Shown: positions 1-7,479 of the stretch, one piece after another
How positions within the stretch are numbered: position 1 is the first letter of the stretch
Layout: each line of letters starts with the position of its first letter
Assembly (NCBI GenBank): GCA_020425885.1
Contig: JAGQRA010000444.1
Coordinates: 1-18,957, forward strand
Origin: Planctomycetota bacterium
GTDB lineage: Bacteria > Planctomycetota > UBA1135 > UBA2386
Direction of reading: 5' to 3'
DNA length: 18,957 nucleotides
The notes under the pieces: generated by a model
The model's database searches: none
Told to the model about the DNA's origin: nothing
Seen by the model: the letters and a program-made list of their open reading frames with translations, nothing else
Translations under genes and position numbers: made by a program

Positions 1-1317
1 AGTCAGTGGCGCCAGCTCGGGCGCGGTCTCGGCCTGAACGAGATGGTCCGCAAGATCGTCCCCTATGCCGGTGGCCACGTCGCCGTCGGTCGCTTCTGGG
101 AAGCCGGCCGCGAGCGCACCACCGGAGTCGCCTTCTTCGATGGCGACGACTGGCAGACGCTGGGCGCGTTCAACGGTGGGGTCAACGACGTCCTGGTCTG
201 GAACGGGCAGCTCTACGTCGCCGGCACCTTCACGACGATCAACGGTCAGCCGATCCGGACCAACGCCCGGTTCGACGGCACACAGTGGCACGCGCTGGGG
301 ACCGGCGGCGGCGAGTGGTGCCTCGAGGTGCACCAGAATCAGCTCTACGCCGGCGGCACCGGCGGCGCCCGCGTCTGGAACGGGTCGAGCTGGCAGTCGT
401 TCATGCCGGGCACCGGCGGCAACGTCAACGACATGGTCTCGATCGGCAACCTGCTCTACTTCGGCGGCTCGTCGATGATCGGCAACAACGTGCTCGTCTG
501 GGACGGCACCTCGCAGACCAGCGTCGGCGGCGGCACCAACCGGTCGGTCTACGAGATCGGCGCGTACAACGGTCAGCTGCTCGTCGGCGGTGAGTTCACC
601 ACGGCAGGCGGGGTGCCCGCCGGCGGCCTGGCGCTGTGGAACGGCAGCCAGTGGTCGGCGATGGGGCCGCCGCTGACCGCCGGCAGCGTCGAGTGCTTCG
701 CCGTTCTCGACGGCCAGCTCTACGTCGGCGGCACGTTCACGCACTACCTCGGCTTCCCGGCCGAGGGCTTCGCCCGCCTCGATCCGACACTGGGCTATGT
801 GCCGATCGCCGGCGACGTCAAGGGCGCGGTCCTCGACCTCGTCGCCGATCCCGCCAACGACCGCCTACTGCTCGGCGGTTGGTTCTCGCGCATCGTCGAG
901 AACGGCAACACCGTCATGAGCCAGAACATCGCCGTGCTCGACTTCCGTACCGCCTGGGCCGACATCGGCAGCGCGCTGCCGGGCCGCGGCACGCCGCAGC
1001 TGACGGCGCGCGGCGAGCCGGGCGGCGGCCCCGTCTCGGCGATGGAGCTGCGCTTCGCCCCGCCCGAAGGTCTCGGCGTGTTCGTCGCCGGCTTCGGCCG
1101 CGCCAACGTGCCGCTGCTCGGCGGCACGCTGGTGCCACCGAGCCAGATGGTGATGCTGTTCGATGCCGACCTGCACGGCACCTGGCGCATCGGGCTGCCG
1201 CTGCCGCCCGGGATCCTGCCGACCGGCACCGAACTCACCGCCCAGGTCTGGTTGCTCGACCCGGCGTCGCCGACCGGAGTGACCGCGTCCAACGCGGTTT
1301 CGGGGCTGAGCCCTTAG
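1..1317 (+). CDS. Secreted beta-propeller-like repeat protein, 5' end outside the window
   Basis: The frame is already open at base 1 and the codons before the first ATG (43) still read as the repeat family, so the gene begins upstream of the window and this is its C-terminal part (at least 438 codons). It holds at least five repeats of about 45-60 residues with the pattern W-N-G-x-x-W-x-x-L/M-G ... G-Q-L-Y-V-G-G-x-F-T, for example LYVAGTFTTINGQP, LLVGGEFTTAGG and LYVGGTFTHYLG. Such repeats occur in kelch-like/galactose-oxidase-like propellers of bacterial surface proteins. From about base 950 the repeats stop. The end resembles the C-terminal tail domain of planctomycetal exported proteins (LTAQVWLLDPASPTGVTASN near the stop), also seen at 3718-3930, 6789-7205 and 14950-15319. 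The likely role is an extracellular or cell-surface protein; substrate unknown. The stop is TAG at 1315-1317. Confidence 0.8.
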   Translation, partial: SQWRQLGRGLGLNEMVRKIVPYAGGHVAVGRFWEAGRERTTGVAFFDGDDWQTLGAFNGGVNDVLVWNGQLYVAGTFTTINGQPIRTNARFDGTQWHALGTGGGEWCLEVHQNQLYAGGTGGARVWNGSSWQSFMPGTGGNVNDMVSIGNLLYFGGSSMIGNNVLVWDGTSQTSVGGGTNRSVYEIGAYNGQLLVGGEFTTAGGVPAGGLALWNGSQWSAMGPPLTAGSVECFAVLDGQLYVGGTFTHYLGFPAEGFARLDPTLGYVPIAGDVKGAVLDLVADPANDRLLLGGWFSRIVENGNTVMSQNIAVLDFRTAWADIGSALPGRGTPQLTARGEPGGGPVSAMELRFAPPEGLGVFVAGFGRANVPLLGGTLVPPSQMVMLFDADLHGTWRIGLPLPPGILPTGTELTAQVWLLDPASPTGVTASNAVSGLSP

Positions 1318-1386
1318 GCGGCGTGGCGACGGCGCCATCGGCGCCAGGATCGCAGGGCGACATCGCCGCGCCCGCATCGGGTTCCG

Positions 1387-1392
1387 TTAGAT
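1387..1392 (+). promoter_or_regulatory. Candidate -10 element of the DUF2891 gene (leaderless)
   Basis: TTAGAT lies exactly 7 nt before the GTG at 1400, where transcription would be expected to begin at or next to the start codon. No convincing -35 hexamer is visible 16-18 nt upstream. The same hexamer-N7-start arrangement is seen before the genes at 2558 and 17521. Confidence 0.4.
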
Positions 1393-1399
1393 TGCCGCG

Positions 1400-2518
1400 G
1401 TGAAGTGCCACATCGCGACGATCCTCGCCCTCGCCCTGGCCGGCTGTGCGGTGCCCGAGGCCGGACCTGCTCGCGACGTCGACCGGGCGCCGGCTTTCAC
1501 CGCCGAACACGCCGCCCGTTTCGCGTCGTTGGCGCTCGAATGCGTGCACCGTGATTACCCGAACAAGATCAGCCACGTGCTCGCCGGCGACGCCGACGTG
1601 CAGCCGCCGCGGCTGTTGTCGCCGGCGTTCTACGGCTGCTACGACTGGCACTCGGCCGTGCACGGCCATTGGCTGCTGGCGCGCCTGTCGCGCACGTTCC
1701 CGCAGGCACCGTTCGCGGCCGCGGCACGCGCGGCGCTGCAGCGCTCGTTGACTCCGGCGAACATCGCCGGCGAATGTGCCTACTTCGCCGGCTCGGGGCG
1801 CGGTCCGTTCGAGCGCCCCTATGGCCTGGCCTGGCTGCTGCAGCTCGATGCCGAGCTGCGAACCTGGAACGATGCCGACGCGGCGCGCTGGGCCGCGGCG
1901 CTGCAGCCATTGGTCGACGTCACCCGCACCCGCCTCGCCGACTGGTTCGGCAAGCTGACGCACCCGATCCGCACCGGCGAGCACAGCCAGACCGCGTTCG
2001 CGATGGGACTGATGCTCGACTGGGCCCGGGCCGCCGCCGACCGCGAGTTCGAGCAGCTGCTGATGACGCGCGCCCGCGACTACTACCTCGGCGATCGCGG
2101 CTGGAGCTTCGCCTTCGAACCGGGCGGCCAGGACTTCCTCTCCCCCGGCCTCGCCGAGGCCGACCTGATGCGGCGCGTGCTGTCGCGGGACGAGTTCGCC
2201 GTCTGGCTCGGCGCGTTCCTGCCGCAGTTGCACGGCGATCTCGAAGCGGCGCTGCCGCCGGCCGTCGTCGCCGACAAGAGCGACGGCAAGCTGGCGCACC
2301 TCGACGGCCTCAACCTGGCGCGCGCGTGGATGCTCGAGGGCATCGCCAACGGGTTGGCCGAGCACGACGTGCGCCGCGCGCCGATCCTGCGCGTCGCCGA
2401 CACCCACCGCCGCGCCGGTCTCGCCGCGGTCACCGGCGAGCACTACGAAGGCGGGCACTGGCTCGGCAGCTTCGCGGTCTACCTGGTGACGCGGCGTGGC
2501 CTCGAACACGGTCGCTGA
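1400..2518 (+). CDS. DUF2891 family lipoprotein
   Basis: 372 residues starting at GTG. The N-terminus is a short lipoprotein signal ending in a lipobox, LALALAGC, with Cys16 as the predicted lipidated residue, so the protein should be anchored in a membrane facing the periplasm. The rest matches the DUF2891 family: YPNKISH near residue 52, YGCYDWHSAVHGHW near 78-91, and HYEGGHWLGSFAVYL close to the C-terminus. The conserved His, Asp, Trp and Glu residues and the helical character recall (alpha/alpha)6-barrel proteins, but the family has no established activity that I know of and I assign none. The gene is full length for the family. It has its own candidate promoter directly at the start codon. 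The next gene begins 39 nt after its stop, also with its own promoter-like element, so the two need not be an operon. Confidence 0.85.
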   Translation: MKCHIATILALALAGCAVPEAGPARDVDRAPAFTAEHAARFASLALECVHRDYPNKISHVLAGDADVQPPRLLSPAFYGCYDWHSAVHGHWLLARLSRTFPQAPFAAAARAALQRSLTPANIAGECAYFAGSGRGPFERPYGLAWLLQLDAELRTWNDADAARWAAALQPLVDVTRTRLADWFGKLTHPIRTGEHSQTAFAMGLMLDWARAAADREFEQLLMTRARDYYLGDRGWSFAFEPGGQDFLSPGLAEADLMRRVLSRDEFAVWLGAFLPQLHGDLEAALPPAVVADKSDGKLAHLDGLNLARAWMLEGIANGLAEHDVRRAPILRVADTHRRAGLAAVTGEHYEGGHWLGSFAVYLVTRRGLEHGR

Positions 2519-2522
2519 GTCG

Positions 2523-2550
2523 TTGCGATGCCTGCCGGGCGCCGTAGCAT
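2523..2550 (+). promoter_or_regulatory. Candidate promoter of the glycosyltransferase gene
   Basis: TTGCGA (2523-2528) and TAGCAT (2545-2550) are separated by 16 nt and resemble -35 and -10 boxes. TAGCAT ends 7 nt before ATG 2558, implying a leaderless transcript. This is the main reason for choosing 2558 rather than the in-frame ATG at 2528, which lies inside the putative promoter. Confidence 0.5.
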
Positions 2551-2557
2551 CCCGGCC

Positions 2558-3544
2558 ATGGCCGACCTCGCCATCGATGAGACGGCGCTCGGCGTACTGC
2601 ACAGCTCGTACGCGCGCTGTACGCGCTTCCTGCGCGAGGCCGCCGAAGAGGTCGGGCTGAAGGTCGAGTCCTGGCGCGGTGGACGACCGCGCAGCGAGGT
2701 GCTGTGGATCCCGCAACTTCGCATCCCGGACGTCGCGGTGCCGCGGCTGGTGGTGACGTGCCACGACGTGAACCCGCTGCTCCCCGACGGTCGTCCCTCC
2801 TGGAAGCGCTGGTGGCGGGCGCGACACTACGCGGCGCTGCTGCGCAAGGCATCGCAGCGGGCGTGGCGCGTCTGCTCGCCGTCGCGCGATGCCGCCGCCC
2901 GTGTCGCCGCAGCGCTGGGCACGCCGCCGCCGCGCGTGGTGCCGTGGTTCACGCCCGATGAGCTGACCCCCGGCGCGACAGAACACGACGCGGAACGGCT
3001 CGCCGCCTGGGGACTCGAGCAAGGCTACGTCCTCTATCTCGGCGCCTTCCGTCGCCACAAGAACTGGCAGACGGCTGCCCGCGCCTACGCCGGCCTGCCG
3101 GAGGATCTGCGCGCGAATCACCCGCTCGTGCTCGCCGGCAACAGGCGGCGGGCGGAGGGCGAAATCGATCCGCTGCTCGAAGCGCTCGGGATCCGGGCCC
3201 ACTTCGTCTCGGACCTGGCCGACGTGGACCTGCCTTCGCTCTATCGCGGCGCGCGCGCGTTCGTGTTCCCGTCGCGCCTCGAGGGCTTCGGCCTGCCGCC
3301 GCTCGAGGCCCAGGCCTGCGGCGTCCCGGTCGTCGCCTCGAACACCACCTCGCTGCCCGAGGTTCTCGGCGCCGGCGCCGCCCTGCTCGATCCCGACGAC
3401 GTGGCCGGCTTCACCGCGGCGCTGACCGCGCTGCTCGCCGACTCCACCGTTCATGCGGCAGCATCTGCATCGGCGCTGGCGAACGCGGGACGCTTCTCGC
3501 GCCGCGCCACCGGCACCGCGATGCGAGCTTTGCTCGAGCAGTGA
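2558..3544 (+). CDS. GT4-type glycosyltransferase
   Basis: 328 residues from ATG 2558. The C-terminal half is a GT-B Rossmann domain of glycosyltransferase family 4: YVLYLGAFRRHKNW near residues 158-170 opens the donor-binding half, VLAGNRR follows, and FVFPSRLEGFGLPPLE near 236-250 carries the E-x7-E motif (Glu242 and Glu250). Next comes the ACGVPVVASNTTSLPEV loop that contacts the nucleotide-sugar donor. The N-terminal acceptor half is short (VVTCHDVNPL near 65-74), as in small retaining GT4 enzymes. Such enzymes transfer a sugar from a nucleotide sugar to polysaccharide or lipid-linked acceptors at the cytoplasmic side of the membrane; donor and acceptor cannot be read here. The last codons (FSRRATGTAMRALLE) recur in degraded form at 7480-7532 and 8733-8808, both directly upstream of a kinase start. 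Confidence 0.85.
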   Translation: MADLAIDETALGVLHSSYARCTRFLREAAEEVGLKVESWRGGRPRSEVLWIPQLRIPDVAVPRLVVTCHDVNPLLPDGRPSWKRWWRARHYAALLRKASQRAWRVCSPSRDAAARVAAALGTPPPRVVPWFTPDELTPGATEHDAERLAAWGLEQGYVLYLGAFRRHKNWQTAARAYAGLPEDLRANHPLVLAGNRRRAEGEIDPLLEALGIRAHFVSDLADVDLPSLYRGARAFVFPSRLEGFGLPPLEAQACGVPVVASNTTSLPEVLGAGAALLDPDDVAGFTAALTALLADSTVHAAASASALANAGRFSRRATGTAMRALLEQ

Positions 3545-3718
3545 AACAGCAGCAGGATCTCGACGGCGTGCCAGGGCTCGAGGCCACCCGGCGGCGGGTA
3601 CAGAATCAGGCGCTCGCCTTCCTGCGCGAGATCCTCGACGCCAATCGCGACAACGCCGCACTCGTGCTCGATCATGCCGAGGCGACGATCCTGACCGCCT
3701 GCCAGGAGCTCGAACTGC
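3545..3718 (+). pseudogene. Decayed internal fragment of a Ser/Thr kinase gene
   Basis: Directly after the glycosyltransferase stop the sequence encodes about 57 residues that align with residues 433-488 of the intact kinase at 8844-12023. Shared stretches are LDGVP, LE.TRRR, QNQAL.FLRE, ANR.NA and LDHAEATIL. The aligned part is the start of the kinase's helical C-terminal region just after its membrane segment. The kinase domain before it and nearly 600 residues after it are missing. The frame is open, starting with a GTG that overlaps the glycosyltransferase stop. It runs on to 3888, but beyond about 3718 it reads unrelated sequence antisense to the neighbouring fragment. It is best read as the leftover of a second kinase copy that once followed the glycosyltransferase. 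Confidence 0.75.
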
Positions 3719-3930
3719 AGGAACTGGTGACAGAGCGAGATGCCCGCGAACACGGCGCTGTTCGGGATCGCGCACGAGAAGTTGCTCGGGCCGTTCTGCG
3801 GCAGGGCAAGCCGGATCGCCTCCTGGCTCGCGAGCTGATCGCAGCCCGGCAGGGCGTTCTGCCACAGCCACGTCAGCGGCACGTGTAACTGACGATCGGT
3901 GCCCTTTGACCGCGGTCGCCATGCGTCGCG
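3718..3930 (-). pseudogene. Fragment of a secreted-protein C-terminal tail domain
   Basis: On the minus strand about 70 residues resemble the tail domain at the end of planctomycetal exported proteins: ALPGC near the start, then LALPQNG, AIPNSAVFAGISL and HQFLQFEL. Compare GMPGC, LAVPNAPELLGLR and YQQALV in the copy at 6789-7205. The match stops abruptly near 3718, where antisense kinase sequence begins, so neither the body of the protein nor its last residues are present. The frame is the same as that of the regulatory-domain gene ending at 3967, just after its TAG. It could therefore be a former extension of that gene, though that protein's end looks natural. No start codon or ribosome binding site of its own is convincing. 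Confidence 0.55.
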
Positions 3931-3966
3931 GGCGAACTTCGCGGCGCCGCCGGCACGAGGCTGTGG

Positions 3967-5646
3967 CTACTGCACGGGCACGACGATCGGTCGGCCGGTG
4001 CCGCCGGCCTCGAGTTCCACCGTGTGGTAGACCCGTTCGTGACCCGGCACCTCGACGCGTACGAGCCACGAACCGGGAGCCATCGGTAGCGTGAAGTGCA
4101 GCGTCGAGGAGCGGCCGCGGTGCACCTGCGGGCCGTCGGGCGCGTGGATCGCGTACTCGCAGACCTCGTTGGTGCCGCCAACGGGGATCGGCGGCGGAGC
4201 GCCGCGCGGCAGTCGCACGGCGAACTCCTGTTCGAAGCCGCGTTCGCAGCGCAGCTGGATCGTGCGATCCTCACCGTCCGCGATCTCGACGTCGTGCACG
4301 CCGGGTCCGAGGTCGCCGCCCGAGACGAACAGCCGGTAGTTGCCCGGCGCGCGCCGCTGCCAGACCAGCGTGTCGCCCTCCTTTCGCGGCGACCACGGGC
4401 CATCGAGGCCGTCGGGTCGCACGAGCGTCGCCTCGCCGTCACGGATCGGCGCACCGTCGGTGCAGACCAGCCGCACGCGCAGCGTGCCGGGGTCGGGCAG
4501 AACGAGGTCGCCGAGGTCGAGTTGCTGGCCGGGCGCGAGGTCGAACGGGCCCGGGTGCGGGTCCCCGCCCGGCAACCGGCGCAGGAAGTAGCTGCCGGCC
4601 GGCAGGCCGACGAACGCGAACACGCCGTCCTCGGCGATCACGATGCGGCGGGCCTCGTGCCAGTCGAGCCGACAGAGTTGCGCGATCGGTGCTCCCACCG
4701 GGATGCCGCGTCGATCGACGATACGGCCGCGGAGGGTTGCCGTGGGCAGATGGTCGGCGTCGACGCGCAGCGACACTTCCTCGCCCGTTGCCTCGATCGC
4801 GGACCATCGCCCGGCAGGGAAGCGATCGACCCGATCGTCGCCGCTGCCGGGCGGACGCGGTGCGTAGGCGGTGACGTGCAGTCCGACTGCGCGCGCCTGA
4901 TGCGGCAACACGATCCGGCCGTCGGCACCGGTGCGCTGCCGTTCGAGGTCGCCGAAGCGGATGTTCGCGCGATCGTGCACGTCGACCCAGACGGCCCAGT
5001 CCGCGAGCGGTTCGTCGTTCGGGCCGAGCAGGCGCAGCGGCAGATCGGCGCGCCGCGCCACCACGAAGTCGCGCTGCTGCGCCTCGGCGCCGAGCAGCGT
5101 GACCGTCTCGCGCTGGCCGAGCGGATCCTCGATCCGCAGCTGGTCGTCGAGGCGAGCGCCGAGCTGCACGCGATGCTCCCCGGGCAGGAGGCCCCACAGC
5201 CGATAGCTGCCGTCGGCGGCGGTGACCGCCGTCACGCTGCCGACGAGGTGGCCGAGCCCGCCCTCGAACTGGCCGAGATCCTTCGAGCCGCGCCATTCGG
5301 CGAGGATCGGCAGGCCTGCGAACGGTTGCCCCGCCTCGTCGCGCACGGTGCCGAACAGCTCGGGCCCCGGCCGCAGCACGAGGTCGCAGCGGTTGGCGGA
5401 CCATGCCGACACCGTCATCGTCGTGATCGCGACGCCCGAAGGCCCGTCCACGGATCCGCGTGCCATCACGAGCGTGTCGCCTTCCGGCACCTCGTCGGTC
5501 TCGAAGTGACCCGCTGCGTCACACCGCAGCAGGAACGACTCGCGGTCGAGGCCGTCGCCGTGTTCGCGCCCCTGCCGGCCGCGCATGCCCTCGGGATGCT
5601 TACGGCAGTCCTCGTCGACGGCGATGACGACGCGCGCGAACGGCAC
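3967..5646 (-). CDS. Carboxypeptidase-regulatory-like domain protein, N-terminus probably lost
   Basis: 559 residues are readable from the only available start, GTG 5646. The protein is mostly beta-structure with repeated carboxypeptidase-regulatory-like (prealbumin-fold) domains. One lies at residues 96-162 (FGTVRDEAGQPFAGLPI ... ADGSYRLWGLLPGEHRV) and another at 304-357 (LRGRIVDRRGIPVGAPI ... EDGVFAFVGLPAGSYFL). Less regular copies lie between and after them. Such proteins are usually exported. Here no signal peptide or membrane segment is present. The first domain also lacks its opening strand, which is encoded in the same frame just upstream (FALSGDVRDPGGAPVPFA, about 5691-5640) without any usable start codon and inside the sigma gene. 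A deletion that fused the two genes is the likely cause. It may be translated by coupling to the sigma gene, or it may be dead. Confidence 0.65.
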   Translation of the reverse strand: MPFARVVIAVDEDCRKHPEGMRGRQGREHGDGLDRESFLLRCDAAGHFETDEVPEGDTLVMARGSVDGPSGVAITTMTVSAWSANRCDLVLRPGPELFGTVRDEAGQPFAGLPILAEWRGSKDLGQFEGGLGHLVGSVTAVTAADGSYRLWGLLPGEHRVQLGARLDDQLRIEDPLGQRETVTLLGAEAQQRDFVVARRADLPLRLLGPNDEPLADWAVWVDVHDRANIRFGDLERQRTGADGRIVLPHQARAVGLHVTAYAPRPPGSGDDRVDRFPAGRWSAIEATGEEVSLRVDADHLPTATLRGRIVDRRGIPVGAPIAQLCRLDWHEARRIVIAEDGVFAFVGLPAGSYFLRRLPGGDPHPGPFDLAPGQQLDLGDLVLPDPGTLRVRLVCTDGAPIRDGEATLVRPDGLDGPWSPRKEGDTLVWQRRAPGNYRLFVSGGDLGPGVHDVEIADGEDRTIQLRCERGFEQEFAVRLPRGAPPPIPVGGTNEVCEYAIHAPDGPQVHRGRSSTLHFTLPMAPGSWLVRVEVPGHERVYHTVELEAGGTGRPIVVPVQ

Positions 5647-6220
5647 GGGCGCGCCGCCCGGATCGCGAACGTCGCCGCTCAGCGCGAACCCCGGCGCGCC
5701 GGGGCAACGTCCGGCGCAGCATCTCCATGCCGCGCGCGATCTGCGTCCGCACGGTCGCGGGTTTGCGTCGTGTCACCTCGGCGATTGCCGCGTTGTCGAG
5801 GCCGTGTTCCACCTGGAGCAGCAGCACTTCGCGGTACGGTTCGGGCAGGCCGCGCAGCGCGCGACGAAGGTGCTCGCGGAACTCGGATCGCTCGGCCGCG
5901 CCGGCGGGGTCGATGCCCTCCCGCACCGCTGTCGCCGCGAGCGTGCGAGCGTCCTGGCGGCGCTCGTGGCGCGCGGTGTTGGCGAGGATGCCGAGCAGCC
6001 AGGGCAGAACCGGCTGCGCCGGATCGTAGCGGTGTCTGTGCTCGATCGCCTTCAGGAACGTCGTCTGCAGCAGGTCCTCGGCCGCGTGCGTGTTCTTCGT
6101 CAGGTAGCGTGCGACGCGCAGCAGTTCGCCGGCGGTGCCGTCGAACACCTCGGCGAGGCTCGCAGGGTCGCCGCTCTGTCGGAAGCGGGCGAAGCGGTCG
6201 TCGAGGGTGGAGCGGGGCAT
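5600..6220 (-). CDS. ECF-type RNA polymerase sigma factor with an abnormal C-terminus
   Basis: 206 residues from ATG 6220, chosen because an AGGA ribosome-binding site lies about 10 nt upstream; an in-frame start at 6316 would add a meaningless extension. Region 2 occupies about residues 25-92 (LLRVARYL, AAEDLLQTTFLKA, PWLLGILANTARHERR) and region 4 about 118-170 (LRGLPEPYREVLLLQVEHGL, IAEVTRRKPATVRTQIARGM, MLRR). These give promoter -10/-35 recognition typical of the ECF family. After residue 172 the protein turns into an Arg-rich string (RAERRRSRSGRRARAVRARR). This is simply the downstream regulatory-domain gene read in the wrong frame, so the natural C-terminus is missing. The two frames overlap by at least 47 nt. 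Both core regions are intact, so the factor could still be active. Confidence 0.75.
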   Translation of the reverse strand: MPRSTLDDRFARFRQSGDPASLAEVFDGTAGELLRVARYLTKNTHAAEDLLQTTFLKAIEHRHRYDPAQPVLPWLLGILANTARHERRQDARTLAATAVREGIDPAGAAERSEFREHLRRALRGLPEPYREVLLLQVEHGLDNAAIAEVTRRKPATVRTQIARGMEMLRRTLPRRAGVRAERRRSRSGRRARAVRARRHRRRRGLP

Positions 6221-6260
6221 GTCTGTCGGTTCCTTTGCAGAACCGGGCCGTGCGCTACGG

Positions 6261-6281
6261 AGATTATCGAATCGATCGATT
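6261..6281 (-). promoter_or_regulatory. Possible promoter and 12-bp palindrome upstream of the ECF sigma gene
   Basis: On the minus strand TAATCT (6266-6261) could be a -10 box 40 nt before ATG 6220. Immediately upstream is the perfect 12-bp palindrome AATCGATCGATT (6270-6281), a plausible operator. No good -35 is visible. Confidence 0.25.
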
Positions 6282-6537
6282 ACTGCCGCCCTGGCCGACG
6301 AGATCGCCAGCGCCACTCGCGTCGACGTCGACCGCTGGACCGATTCGCATCCTCGACGCCCGGCACGTGGGGGCGAGGGGCGACGGGGCTCATTTGGCGA
6401 TCAGGAAGTGGCAGACGTCGCGGCGCGGGCAACCCTCGAAGTCGTGAGCGGGCGAAGCGTCACGCCCCGGACCTCGCCCGACCGCGACGCCAGCCACGGC
6501 GCTTGACCTCGTCCTCGGCGCGCTGGAGCGTAGCGGC
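6282..6537. other. Region without an intact gene; possible minus-strand gene end at 6390-6449
   Basis: About 256 bases without an intact gene. On the minus strand an open frame ending in TGA at 6392-6390 reads HDFEGCPRRDVCHFLIAK with mostly G/C third positions. It looks like the last residues of a lost coding sequence, though I recognise no family. On the plus strand TTGACC (6503-6508) could be a -35 box for the fragment starting at 6538; the matching -10 is poor (around 6526-6533). Nothing else stands out. Confidence 0.3.
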
Positions 6538-6810
6538 ATGCTCCACCTCCTGAGACGGCTCCGGCGCTCCCTGCTGCAGCAGAAGGCCCTGCGCTCCTAC
6601 TGCCTCTACGCCCTCGGCGAGGTCCTGCTGGTGGTGATCGGCATCCTGATCGCGCTGCAGATCAACAACTGGAACAACGACCGCGTCGATCGGCGCAGCG
6701 AGGCCAAGTACCTCGAGAACCTCGAACGCGACCTGCGCGAGCAGCTGCGCATCACGACCGCACAGATCGACTACGAGGAGTCGGTCATCCGCCCGCGACC
6801 TACGCGGTGA
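6538..6810 (+). pseudogene. 5' fragment of a DUF6090 family membrane protein
   Basis: The first 84 residues match the N-terminus of DUF6090-type proteins: a basic stretch (LRRLRRSLLQQKALRSY), a single membrane helix beginning LYALGEVLLVVIGILIALQ, then the signature INNWNNDR and a charged helix with YLENLERDLREQL. Family members are usually about 230-250 residues. Here the match ends near 6788 and a stop follows at 6808-6810 after six unrelated codons. At that point the sequence switches, in another frame, to a secreted-protein tail domain. The fragment keeps an ATG and a membrane anchor, so a short peptide could be made, but it lacks most of the family domain. The function of DUF6090 is not established to my knowledge. 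Confidence 0.65.
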
Positions 6811-7205
6811 TCGGCCCGGGCTGCAGCAGTAGCCTCGGTGAGACACACCTGGTCCCGCAGAACTGGCCACACATCGGCACCACGTTCCGGATGGACGCGG
6901 ACAACCTGCCGCAGGGCATGGCGTTCCTCGTCCACGGCTTCAGCAACACCGCCTGGGCCCTCGGCGCACTTCCGGCACCGCTCGATGGGTTCGGGATGCC
7001 AGGTTGCACGGCGCGTGTGAGCGTCGACGCGATCGAATTCCTCGCCGGCGCCGGGAACACAGCGACGTGGACGCTCGCCGTGCCGAACGCACCGGAACTG
7101 CTCGGTCTGCGATGGTACCAGCAGGCGCTCGTGCCCGATCCGGGGTTCAACGCCGCCGGACTCGTCGCGTCGCAGGCGCGCATCCTGGTGGTCGGCAACC
7201 AGTAG
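6789..7205 (+). pseudogene. C-terminal tail domain of an exported protein, body missing
   Basis: About 138 codons read as a complete tail domain: PATYAVIGPGC, then HIGTTFRMDADNLPQGM, GMPGC, WTLAVPNAPELLGLRWYQQA and LVPDPGFNAAGLV, ending at TAG 7203-7205. The architecture is that of the C-termini of planctomycetal secreted proteins, where the GxGC segment follows the main domain. The main domain is absent and the upstream sequence is the truncated DUF6090 gene in a different frame. A GTG at 6807 could start a 132-residue product, but it would lack a signal peptide, so the piece is probably not functional. Its codon use is still normal, which suggests a fairly recent break. Confidence 0.6.
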
Positions 7206-7226
7206 TGGCCCGGCCTCGCGCCCCGG

Positions 7227-7479
7227 TCAACCGACTCCGAGCACGCGGCTCCATCCCGGGTCCGGTTTCACGAACTCCCCGTTCCGCCGCCGAACCTCGG
7301 CCTCGGCGTTGGCCGCGATCCCGATACAGCGATCCCGCGATTCGCCGCAGCCTGGGCCAGTCGTACGACAGTCCGGCGCAATCGCTGCCGTTGCAGGCCC
7401 GATGAGCCCGGACGAAGTTGTGGCCGACATCACGGGGATAGCGCGACCACGACAGGAAGGGGATAGGACAACGACTGCA
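7227..7479 (-). pseudogene. HNH endonuclease relic, frameshifted
   Basis: The minus strand reads PFLSWSRYPRDVGHNFVRAH followed by RACNG. This closely resembles the core of HNH endonucleases of the DHF-x-PWSRYP ... HNFV-AH--CN type. The Asp-His pair that normally precedes the Phe is replaced (PIPF), so the first catalytic residues are lost. Around 7335-7360 the likely frame changes: NGSDCAGLSYDWPRL in one frame continues as ESRDRCIGIAANAEAEV and VKPDPGW in the next, ending at TGA 7229-7227. The 5' part of the gene is cut off at the direct repeat beginning at 7480. HNH proteins often travel with mobile elements, but nothing here shows which kind. Confidence 0.5.

Noticed and set aside
1330..1350. 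GGCGCC-ATC-GGCGCC hairpin after the first gene as a terminator
   Set aside because: The stem is short, made of two self-complementary hexamers common in such GC-rich DNA, and no T tract follows.
1235..4069. 944-codon open frame on the minus strand
   Set aside because: It lies antisense to the DUF2891 and GT4 genes, is Arg/Ala/Gly-rich with no domain, and arises because high GC3 removes stops from one antisense frame.
4096..6447. 783-codon open frame on the plus strand
   Set aside because: Antisense shadow of the regulatory-domain and sigma genes; composition is Arg/Ala-rich and no family is recognisable.
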